20,023 nt of DNA from Bacteroidaceae bacterium (lineage in GTDB: Bacteria > Bacteroidota > Bacteroidia > Bacteroidales > Bacteroidaceae): the NCBI GenBank assembly GCA_900769465.1, contig CAAGGT010000161.1, positions 1 through 20,023 of the forward strand, in the 5' to 3' direction. The translations under genes and the position numbers were made by a program. Shown in pieces: positions 7,101-16,000 of the stretch. Under the pieces are notes generated by a model. The model did not search any database and was not told the origin of the DNA. It saw only the letters and a list, made by a program, of their open reading frames with translations. The first letter of the stretch is position 1. Every line of letters starts with the position of its first letter.

Positions 7101-8024
7101 GCACGTAGCCGTACCGACCTTGTCTACAACGATACCAAATGGGGACTTTTCGGTTCACTTATGTGGATGAACCAGGACGAGGCCTACAAGGTGAAGATAA
7201 TGGATGATATTGAGCCTGTTACAGTGGTACCTGGCGAGGGCAAGATGAGCTATGACGGTTATACTGATGACAAGTATTTCATTAAAGGCTGGAACTGGGT
7301 TTCTTATCCATACGAGTACAACTATCCTGTAGAGGATATATATGATGCAGCAAATTTTGCCGAGGGTGATATTATCCTGTCTAAGAACAACGGTTTTGTC
7401 ACTTGTACCGATGGAATCTGGATGGGTACACTCACCGAGCTACGACCTAACGAAGGATACATGATATATTCAGCAAATGAATTCAATAACAAGATGCCTG
7501 GCCGCTTCTCTCTTGCTCAGGGTGAATTCATCTCAGCGAAGGCACATAATGCACCGTCGCGCGAGCGCTCTGTATGGGAATACGACGGCAGTAAGTATGC
7601 CAATACAATGGCTGTAATTGCCAGAATAGATATCGTTAATCACGAGGATTACACTATTGGAGCATTTGTAGGCGATGAATGCCGAGGAGAGGGCAAGTTC
7701 ATCAATGACCTTGCGTTCATCTCTGTTGCGGGTGATGCAGGAGAGACCGTGGCATTCCGTCTTTACAACAGAATCTCAAGAGAATTCGTTGACCTCGATT
7801 GCGAGCTTGAGTACACTGGTATTGCAGGTTCAGTTAAAGCGCCTGTTACAATGGGTACAATAGAAGGTACAACCGACATCATTGATATCAACACTGTTGA
7901 CAGCAACAATATTGAGGCTATTTACGATCTGTCCGGTAGAAAAGTTGAAAAGGTGACAGACGGAATTTATGTCATCAAGATGCGTGAAGCCGGCAAGGTT
8001 ACCACAAAGAAAGTACGCATGTAA
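4128..8024 (+). CDS. Secreted Ig-repeat surface protein with T9SS type A sorting tail
   Basis: This encodes 1298 residues. The signal peptide is residues 1-20 (cut after TLAQ). An N-terminal domain (about 32-113, with VAAFIDGEIR and IDFKLYDPVSG) resembles a domain near the C-terminus (about 1160-1230, IGAFVGDECRGEG and VAFRLYNRIS). Between them lie bacterial Ig-like (Big_2-type) modules from about 256. From 445 to 960 they alternate in two types. A GWNWIS / GWNWVSYP module at about 965-1120 is common in T9SS cargo. The last 40 or so residues (IEAIYDLSGRKVEK, then GIYVIKM and KKVRM) form a type A T9SS sorting signal, so the protein should cross the outer membrane and be released or anchored at the surface. 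No catalytic motif is seen, so adhesion or ligand binding is the likely role. It has its own terminator. Confidence 0.93.
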   Translation: MKKLLLTLMLMATVTVTLAQSGWNDPDGAYQEQTVVYVTVDCGECDIYSGTTDPQVAAFIDGEIRSLATSYQMLGRYKVYTLRVGGESDDNGKSIDFKLYDPVSGLIYPLEMTNEAGEYADVTYQGDYTYAENQSVILFTGSAVPANEMRVTYYNSDYNSVVLNVGEKMPLDDSAFIEYLFVSPTNGAPTKATTPEVVLKWDLTAHDNAGNQTSYYISIEDGTNVITGNVSTPYAVTAKALAGNLAVDVDVLVYQPVTSMDIADCNVYLGVGRYVPQAVYNAGESVPTTPGFTLTVDNEDVVRIVGGTTIVPVALGSVTVTAVANDNNDVATEFQVNVVSALEEFYYKGNIEFTIYDEYSKDMTGYVNRPIFHWAMDDTGEPVIKPIEEYTMMSMDPSIVLVEGDDSSSGFTVTAVKKGVTNLVFTSKYDTTQSFEVEVVVKQAVYDVNILTVNDEDVTGAETRPMADVYVDELVTVVAELNPQDADYEDFQIRFVTSDGMEIFGYEDWVEVIGAKVSDGKCIADFIFRMIPAEEVFIQAYVDGMMSGNVLLNVYNRVQSIDVSMQPEYWIGSEAEIFEFKYSVNPDNVKNADFAVESSAPDMAEIIKDQESGMYQLHAYAPGEVTFTFTSEDNPDIMTEQTIIIKRRPSSVKIVSIAGNVLENSYKAVQVAVGQEVEAVAMVEPSDATIESFVMSIVDGNGSLVGDAEVEVGEIELNDAKTECRLTFKFVTVPTERVFVKADVNDEVTDQVPLIVIQSVNKIELSENEKTIWFGMGETIDFSITATALPADATNKTILVEVDDNVVVEYLGYDENMGVYNFRTMNKGEATITFTSEDNPTVVETCVVNVKRRVDEILVDGLYEPLYNDGAEREVVVTFMPEDADFDSDALSVRVETSQFSFPGDWNIIEVSDGVTADNTVNYTFVGAALCQTVDVTFEYDAVNVEGATDNITNNMLVSVSERLTLSSGWNWISLTSSSLSVDELSKYLIEARSRTDLVYNDTKWGLFGSLMWMNQDEAYKVKIMDDIEPVTVVPGEGKMSYDGYTDDKYFIKGWNWVSYPYEYNYPVEDIYDAANFAEGDIILSKNNGFVTCTDGIWMGTLTELRPNEGYMIYSANEFNNKMPGRFSLAQGEFISAKAHNAPSRERSVWEYDGSKYANTMAVIARIDIVNHEDYTIGAFVGDECRGEGKFINDLAFISVAGDAGETVAFRLYNRISREFVDLDCELEYTGIAGSVKAPVTMGTIEGTTDIIDINTVDSNNIEAIYDLSGRKVEKVTDGIYVIKMREAGKVTTKKVRM
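5460..7007 (+). repeat. Alternating Ig-like repeats (two module types) in the T9SS protein
   Basis: At protein level, B-type modules begin at residues about 445, 650 and 854. Each carries a strand such as VVAELNPQDADYEDF, VAMVEPSDATIESF or VVTFMPEDADFDSD. A-type modules at about 556-648 and 759-853 both contain FTSEDNP and end in VKRR or IKRR. The B-A unit therefore repeats with a period of about 204-205 residues. The DNA copies have diverged strongly, so the duplication is old and is not an active recombination substrate. Confidence 0.75.
7890..8021 (+). other. T9SS type A C-terminal sorting domain (coding segment)
   Basis: This codes for about the last 44 residues of the Ig-repeat protein. 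The pattern is NIEAIYDLSGRKVEKV, a DGIYVIKM strand and a KKVRM end, typical of the Bacteroidales version of this domain. It implies that the organism has a T9SS elsewhere in its genome. Confidence 0.85.
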
Positions 8025-8034
8025 TATTTTTGGT

Positions 8035-8078
8035 AATGGGAACTCCCCCTGCGGGAGTCCCATTGGCCTTTTTGTTTG
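8035..8078 (+). terminator. Rho-independent terminator after the T9SS protein gene
   Basis: AATGGGAACTCCC pairs with GGGAGTCCCATT (8053-8064), with one bulged A and a short CCTGC loop. It is followed by a T-rich run (CCTTTTTGTTTG). The hairpin starts 11 bases after the stop codon. Confidence 0.88.
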
Positions 8079-8104
8079 ATACCTTATATAATAAAGGAGT
8101 TTTG
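8075..8104 (+). promoter_or_regulatory. Possible promoter of the beta-barrel / giant protein unit
   Basis: TTTG at 8075-8078, inside the terminator T-run, and GAGTTTTG at 8097-8104 (one mismatch to TAnnTTTG) are 18 bases apart. The other TTTG, at 8071-8074, gives a 22-base spacer. Transcription would start near 8111, a few bases before the ATG at 8128. Read-through from the upstream gene is the alternative. AAAGGAG at 8093-8099 looks like a ribosome site but is too far from the start. Confidence 0.35.
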
Positions 8105-8127
8105 AACGATCTTCAAATAGTGGAGTA

Positions 8128-9978
8128 ATGAAGACTTTTGTCAAGAGAATGATTCTTTTGTTGGTTGTGGCTTTTTTTGCTTTTGGTACAACCATGGCAA
8201 TTGAAGATCCAAGAAAGAAGGATCCGCTTATAATAACAGGTTCTCTGGGTTTACAGAGTACTCTATACTACTCTTCGGGAGGCAGCTATGCTTCGCCGTT
8301 CAGCTACTCCATGTATGCCAACATGAATGTAAACCTCTATGGCTATAATATGCCGTTTGCATTCTATTACAGTGCCAACAACTACTCTTTCTCTTATCCG
8401 CAATTTGCCTTCAATTTCAGTCCTTCGTATAAGGGGTGGACGCTGCATCTTGGAAAGCGTTCCATGCCTTTTTCTTCTTATGTATATAATTTGCCTTTTA
8501 ATGGAGCTGGTATTGAATACAAGAGCCCGACATCGGGTTTTCGTTTCGGACTTTTCTATGGTGTGCTCCGCGAGGCAGTGAATTTCGAGCCAGGAGAAAT
8601 GCCTTCAGGCAAACCCGTTTACAAACGTTCAGGTTGGGGAATAAAGGTCGGATACGGCAATAGCAGGACATTTGCCGACCTCTACCTGTTCCGTTCCCGC
8701 GACCATCAGTCCTCAATTGATGATATATGGCATGACGATCTCTTTGCTCAAGAAAATATCGTTCTGGGCTTGCGTGCACGTTGGCAAATCATCAAACAGC
8801 TCTCTCTCACGGGAAATGTGGCGGCATCAATATTCTCAACAGATACCAAAGCACCAAAACTTCCGGGAGAAGAAGCTGAAAAGTATGACAAGCTATTTGA
8901 TGTACGATATACATCGCTAATGAGATGGGCTGGTGATCTTACTCTTGCAGCAACATTCCGGAGAACATCCTTTTCTATTTTATATAAACTTGTGCAGCCC
9001 GATTATATGAGTATGGGCGTATCTTACATGAACAACAACTATCACAATATAGGAACTGCTGCAAATTTCAGACTGGGTAATCTCTCCCTTAACGGTAATT
9101 TCTCTTACCAGGAAGACAACATATCGCATGACCAACTTTATACGACACGAGGTCTTAACTATTCTGCCAATGCCTCAATGCCTATTGGTAATAAAATAAG
9201 TTTGTCAGCCAACTACAATGGTTATCGCCAATGTCAATATGATGGTGTGGCACAGGTAAATGATACTACACGCATTGACCGCACGGTAAACAGTTTTTCC
9301 GGTACAGCATCATATAATACCAATACCGAAAAGCTTGGACACTATTTTTCTCTAACGGGAAATTATTCAATCAACGAGGATAACAACAGAACAATTGCCG
9401 GTGTGGGTGATGTGGGTACTTTGGCTGTTGGCTCAAGCTATTCTTTGTCAGTTGTTCCCATAGAAACCAATTTCAGTTTCAATTACAGTTTCCAACAATC
9501 CGAGGGTTATGACTCGAAATATACCACCAGTGTATATACATTGAGTGCATCCAAGGCTTTGCTCAAGAACAGGAATCTCTCCCTGAATGCTTCGGCGTCT
9601 CTTGTGGATAACAGAATGGACAGTGACAAAAGTATAACCGTAGCTGCAAACCTTTCGGCTGCATACACATTGGCCAAAGTGCATAATTTTACATTGAATC
9701 TCAACTATAGCAGATTTACCAACACCAATCTGGTACTTGATGAATACAGACAGGATAACGGGTACGATTTTACATGCTCGTTCAGTTACAGTTTTTCGTT
9801 CACGGCATTCAGTATAAAGCGTAGAGCAAAGGAGGAGATGGCGCGTTATGGCAAGTTCGAGTATTACTCAGACTTCTCACGCACAGCTGTACGTGAACGA
9901 CAGATGTTGGAGTACCAAAGACAGAAAAACAACGAGAATAGGCAAAAGATGAATAGTGTAGAGACATCGGCACTATAA
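8128..9978 (+). CDS. Outer-membrane beta-barrel protein with charged C-terminal tail
   Basis: This encodes 616 residues. The signal peptide is about 1-24 (cut after TTMA). From about residue 35 the sequence is a long series of alternating amphipathic strands rich in Y, F, S and N, for example LSLTGNVAASIF, ISLSANYNGY and FNFSYSFQQ. This is the hallmark of a large outer-membrane beta-barrel. The last strand is FTCSFSYSFSFTAFSI at about 548-563, and it is followed by about 53 charged, probably periplasmic residues rich in K, R, E and Q. There is no TonB box or plug domain, so it is not a classical TonB-dependent receptor. The giant protein gene starts 31 bases downstream, suggesting co-expression and a joint role, for instance the barrel as outer-membrane anchor or conduit. 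That partnership is inference. The exact family is not recognised. Confidence 0.85.
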   Translation: MKTFVKRMILLLVVAFFAFGTTMAIEDPRKKDPLIITGSLGLQSTLYYSSGGSYASPFSYSMYANMNVNLYGYNMPFAFYYSANNYSFSYPQFAFNFSPSYKGWTLHLGKRSMPFSSYVYNLPFNGAGIEYKSPTSGFRFGLFYGVLREAVNFEPGEMPSGKPVYKRSGWGIKVGYGNSRTFADLYLFRSRDHQSSIDDIWHDDLFAQENIVLGLRARWQIIKQLSLTGNVAASIFSTDTKAPKLPGEEAEKYDKLFDVRYTSLMRWAGDLTLAATFRRTSFSILYKLVQPDYMSMGVSYMNNNYHNIGTAANFRLGNLSLNGNFSYQEDNISHDQLYTTRGLNYSANASMPIGNKISLSANYNGYRQCQYDGVAQVNDTTRIDRTVNSFSGTASYNTNTEKLGHYFSLTGNYSINEDNNRTIAGVGDVGTLAVGSSYSLSVVPIETNFSFNYSFQQSEGYDSKYTTSVYTLSASKALLKNRNLSLNASASLVDNRMDSDKSITVAANLSAAYTLAKVHNFTLNLNYSRFTNTNLVLDEYRQDNGYDFTCSFSYSFSFTAFSIKRRAKEEMARYGKFEYYSDFSRTAVRERQMLEYQRQKNNENRQKMNSVETSAL

Positions 9979-10009
9979 GGCAGAATATAAAAAGAAAACA
10001 GACCGAGCT

Positions 10010-13000
10010 ATGATAAAACATAAAATATATCTATCTGTAGTTTGCATGTTACTGTGTGTGGGCAGCTTGTTTGCACAGGTCAATGTAACTGTACAACGCA
10101 AGCAGAATCCTCTTCCTGCTCAAGGCGGTATATACATGAGTGACCCAGGGCGTTTCTTCAATATCGTTGTTACAAACAATAGCGCCAGTGAGTTCCTGCC
10201 TGTACGTTTGGAGGCGCGCATTGAGGGACCTATAGAGAACTCGGTCGATTTCTGGCCTAACAGTGATTCCTACATCGCAACAATGGCAAGCCGCACAATG
10301 CCGATATATATACCGCTGCAACCCGGACAGTCACGCGTGCTGACGCAGACCGATCTCTACAATATGTTCCGTCAATATGATGCAGGAACCGAGATGTATG
10401 GTGGCGGTGCAATATATGATGCTTTCCAGAATGGGGCAAATAATGGTGCCTTTGGACTGTTACCCGAGGGACATTATGGCTTGAAGATAACCGCAAAGAC
10501 CAATTTCACAGATTTCAATGACCCGGGAGATTACTTGGGAGAGGGCGTCTGTTTCTTCGACATATGCTACACGGCCAATCCTCCATCTTTCAACAATATA
10601 ACGTACATAAACGACGGCAGTTCCAATGTTTCGGGAATTCATGATGTGAGTGGTTATTACACAGCATATTTTCCTACTTCGAACCCACGTTTCTCTTGGA
10701 CTGAACCGACACTCAACAATACATCTCTTGTCGTTACCCGACAGTTCATATACGATTTCTGTATATACCAGCTTGGGAATGAGCAGCACCCCTCTGATGC
10801 CGTTCTGCATAACGGAAACATTGCATACCAGCAGCTTGGCCTGATGACTCCGCAATGCGTAGTACCATACAATATCGTTGCAAAACTGAAACGTTACAAG
10901 AACGTGAAATATGTGGCACAGGTAACGGCGCGCCCGCTTGTGAACGATGCCTCCAACCCTGCTTATACGCAGATTGGCAACGATGGCAAGAGCGAGATGA
11001 TTGTTCTGCTTATGGAGGATGACGGTCAGGCGCAGGATCACGATATAGTTGTGGACAATCCACAGATTGATCTTCCGATAAATGTTACGGTGGAACCTAA
11101 ATTTACCGAACTGCCTTCGGCTATGTACCCATATTTTGAGACTCCGGCCGAACTCTTCAATGTAACGCTTGAGAACAGAGGAAGCGAGACAATACCTGTA
11201 TGTATGCTCATGCAATACTACAAAGGCAACTGGGGTGTTACCGCTGCGCCCGACAAGCAGCATACAACCGAGTTCCTGGAACTTGCTCCCGGAGCAAAGG
11301 TAACACTTAGCGAGGATGATTTCAACCGTCTGGCTGGTGGATATGATTTTGACCGTGATGTAATAGCCTTCAAGGCAAAGACCGGATTTGTAATCGGTAA
11401 ACCTTCAAATGACTATTTTACAGAGGAGATTGATACTGCATTCGTGAGAGTGTGCCGTTATACAGGAGGTAAGCCCATATTGCGCGAGACAATAGTGGGC
11501 AAGGGGCGTACCCCTTTCCGTACAGACCCCAATGTCATAAGCGGTGACATGTTCAACGTGACACTCGAGCCCAAGATGTCGATATTGCCTGCCGGTGGCG
11601 ATTACTATTTTGACAAGCCGTCAAGGTTGTTTACTTTGAAAATCAAAAGTCTATCTCCAAAGACTCTACGCGTATATCCTTGCTTGCAATATTTTGTTGA
11701 AGATGAGATTGCATATTCCGGAGAGTATCTTAAAGGAAAACGTCTTGCCGATAACTACCTTACATTCAAACCGAATGAGACCAAGACTTTAACCGATGAG
11801 GAATTTGACAAGTTCTTCGGTGGTTTCGAGGAATTCCGCATAGTTACAAAAGGTGGCGAAAAGGAAACCACATCCGATTTCAGTCGCTTCAAGCTTTCCG
11901 ATGGCCCTGAGAATGTCGCAAAGCTATATCTCTTCGACTATGAGCGGCTCAGTATGCTCAATATTGAGAAGGACGACCTTGCTCCTGCCATGCTCATGGA
12001 GTATTCGACATCAATGACAGCCTCTTCCAATGTCAAGTTGGGTGATGTTGACATAGTAATCAAGCCAAGGGTAAATCCTTTCCCTTACAACGGAGACGTA
12101 TACATAAACAGTCCGGGACGCCTTTTCGAGATAGAGCTCAAGAATCTTAGTGACAAAGACATAAAGCTCAATCCATGCATAACATATGCCAACAGGGATA
12201 TCGACGGTACGTTATATTCTTACATTCCTTCCAAGTGGTATACAATGCCTGAATTTGTACTCAAAGCCAAGGAAAAGAAGGTGCTTGACCGCGTCACACT
12301 GAACCAGCTTTGTGGCGACACTGTTGCCACCCGTATAAATCACGGGAGTGGGGAAAAAGAGGATAATTTCACTCTTTTTGACGAAATCATATCATTGGCA
12401 GATGCCAATCATCTGAATTTTACTCTCATAAATGCGGATAGTGCACGCATTATACCTTCCGACGCCGAGGACAGGGCCAAGAGGATTGTTGTGGCAAACC
12501 AGACATTCGACTTTTGGGCCGACAAGGATGTGTCGCTTACAGACCTCGATGTAACGGTAAGTCTCAAGACAAATTCGATGCCTTACAATGCCCGTGCCTA
12601 CTTTACAAAGCCTGAGCAACTGTTCGAAATCTCTTTGAGCAATGTGGGTGAAAGGACCATTGAATTCGTTCCTTTGATTACTTACGAATTCAACAGTGAT
12701 GACGGTATAACATTCATTTCCAATTCTTACAAGGATAAGGCACTCAAGCATATACTTGTGAAACCGGGTGAGACAATAAAACTCGATGACAAGCAGGTGA
12801 ATCTCTATTTTTCAAGCAAGGGGTTCACAAAGGTTACCTGTGACATTCTTGGAAAGGAAACCGATAGATCGGATTTTGACATCCTTGACGCCGACAGGGA
12901 GATTACTATTGACCCCGAGAACTTCAGCAAGGTCACTTTCTCGGCCCTTAAACCAATAATCCAGTATGGCGGCCAAGGTGAACTGTCGGAATTCGTCATA

Positions 13001-16000
13001 GGCGAGGGGCATGTAAAATACCAGGTTTCGCCATTGGTCCGTCTGGATGATGTCACCGTGACCGTTAAACCCAAGTTGGATCCGCTGCCGGCACAGGGTG
13101 AACACTATTTCCAGAGCCCGGCATCACTGTTTGAGGTTGAGCTCAAGAACAACACCGCAAACTCATACAATGTACTTCCAAGTATAATGTATCTTTTCGA
13201 TGAGTTTGGTTCGTATTATAGTTCTGTTTTCAAAGAGCCACGTTATGACAAAGCCATAAAACTTGCTCCCAATGAGATAAAGAAGCTCTCATCGAACGAA
13301 TTGAATGCTCTTTGCGGTATGCCCGATACTGTAAAATGCTACGAAGCACACATAAACGGAACTTTTGTCGAGGCTGCCATTCCCGATATAAAAAATGTCG
13401 TGAACCTGCAGTCATTCAACCAGATAGAGGTTGTCGCATACAGTGCCGATTCACTCAAGTCTATTGCTGTAGACGAGAAGAACCGCAAGGCTCGTGCATT
13501 ACTTGGTGGAGGAAAATCGGACTTCAATGCAAAGAAGATGCACTTTTCCGAGGTGGTTGTGACTGTAGTTCCAAAGTCCGATGCCACATTCAAGCCGGAA
13601 CCTGATGAATATTTTGAAAAACCTGGCAACCTTTTTGAGGTGACACTGCTCAATGTGACAGCCAAGGAGCAGAAAGTCGGTCTTCGTCTCACATACAACG
13701 ACCGTTATTTCATAAGCAAGCCCGACAGTGTCATTACTGTCAAGCCCGATGAGAAACTGAAACTCTCGGCTGCAAGGCTAAATGCCCTTTGTGGTCACGA
13801 CATGTACAGTTACGGTGCTCCGCTCTTCGAGGCCGACACAGCCGGGAATATACTGCCCGAGAAACCCGATCCTCTTGAGATAAAGATGAAAGAGGGTGAC
13901 AACAAGGTTTCCGCATTGGTATGGCGCAAGATTATTGAGGACGATGATAAACCATCGGTATATAAAGTCGATAGCATATCAAGGTGTGATACTATTTTCC
14001 AACCGGCATTGCGCGACCTGTGGATTGGAGAATACCGTCTTACTGTTACCGAGGCCAAAAGGATAGAAGTCAAGGATAAGGAACTTAAAGAAAAGGGTTA
14101 CGAATGCTTTAAGGGTAAAGGACATGTGCATACTACTATAATGTATGCACCAGTACGCATCGCTGTTGAGTTTGACAGTATATATGTCGATGCGTCGATA
14201 AAGCGTGTGGTGAAGAACGGTGTCAAGTCAATAACAGAAAAAGACGCTCATGTTCCTTTGGAACTTTTTGAGGAGAAATTTGTGGCCGAACTGGCAAAGA
14301 GTGACTCTGTAAACGCCGAGGCAAAGGTTGAGAAACTGCTTTCGGAAAGCGGTGTCGGTGCCTTCTACAGGTATGTGACAGGTAACGCAATGCAGACAAT
14401 CAACAGGATTGATTCGGCGGCTGTTGTTACTTTGCCCGTCGGTCTGACAATTCCTCTTGACAAGGATATGGAGTGCCCTGCGACAATACAGTTGGCGCAG
14501 ATGGAGTTCTTGCCTGCGAGTGCAAACCTTGACCTTATTGGTGAATTCGTACTTCCCGAATGCGAAGCCATAGATAGCGAAATCCTTATTTTCGCAGCCA
14601 GGAAACTGAGCACATCGCCCGAAAGTTTCTTGCCTGCAAGTGGCTCATTGGGCCTGGTAAAGAGCTTTAAAGTCAAAGACCCGGATTCCGATTTTACTTT
14701 CACATTCAATGCTCCTTCTAATCAGGATTACAGCAAAGCGTCCGACGGTTGCTTCATCTCGTGGAAGGATGGCAAGTTCAATGAATTGTGTGCAAGCATA
14801 AGCATGAATCTTCCAAGCGACGAGTTGCTTAAGGATGATGGCAAAGCGGCACTCGATCCTTCGGTGCACCCCGAAATCACATTGACCGCATTCATAGCCG
14901 ATGCCGAGGACTGGTTCGCTACGGTGAATATGGATCCGTTCCAGGTGGCAAGTGCACCAGGCTTCACATTCAGTGCTGTAGGTGATTCTGTAGGTATTGT
15001 CCTTGACCGTTCAAAGAGACGAACTCCCACAGGTATAAAGTTCCCGGCTGATTATAAGTTCGACGGCGAGCTTGGCCTGTCGGCCGATCCCGGTAAGAAC
15101 GAAGATGCCTACAATGAATGGAAAGGCTTCTATTTTGAAGAGTTGAGCTGTAAATTGCCACATTTCGTAGAACTTGATTCCGAGGACGATTCGCGTGTGA
15201 AGGTTGCGGTAAAGAGTGTGATATATGATGCTTCGGGTTTCTCTATGACAGCATCTGTTGACAGTCTTTTCACATACGGAACGCCAAAGGTGGGTGGCTG
15301 GAAAGTCACACTCGACAATATCTACCTGAACGTCAAACAGAACAAGTTCGGTAGTTCTGGTCTGAGTGGCAGGATTGAGGTTCCTCTCTTGTGCAAGAAA
15401 GACACGACCGAGAAGGCTCAGATTGGATACAAGGCTGATATTTCATCGGTAGCTCATGGAAAAAAAGACGGACTTGCTGTCAATTTCAAGATGCAGCAGA
15501 TTGATGATGAAATCGGTCTTGATTTCATGCTTGCAAAGGTCAAGTTCAATAAGGACAGTACATATTTCAACGTCATCTATTGCGACACGCTTCCCAAGGA
15601 TAAGCGTACACTTGTCGAGTTGTGCCTCGATGGTAAAGTAAGTATCACCTGCACCGAAAAAATAGACTTCAAGTTACCGGATATTCCATTCAAGAATATG
15701 CGTATCGCCAACTTTGACAATAGTCTCCTTAAGGGCAAAAAAGATGACAAGAAGGATGATGGGAAAGGTGTGACCAGTCCTGATGGTGATGTCAATTTCC
15801 ATACAGGAAAATGGGCATTGGCCGGTGACCCGGGAAGTGATGAGGGTACTTTCTGGGGCGGAATGCCACTCGTGCTGGACAATATCTCAATGAAAGTGGG
15901 TGACGGTGCCAAGACAATAGGACTTGGCATTGAGGGAGGTATTGTAGTGATGGGTAACAAGAAGTTCGGTATCGGAACTACTGTCGGTCTTACTATCTGG

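Noticed and set aside
10460..11263. 267-residue minus-strand frame
   Set aside because: It is antisense to the Ig-like repeats of the giant protein, with no recognisable domain and no promoter.
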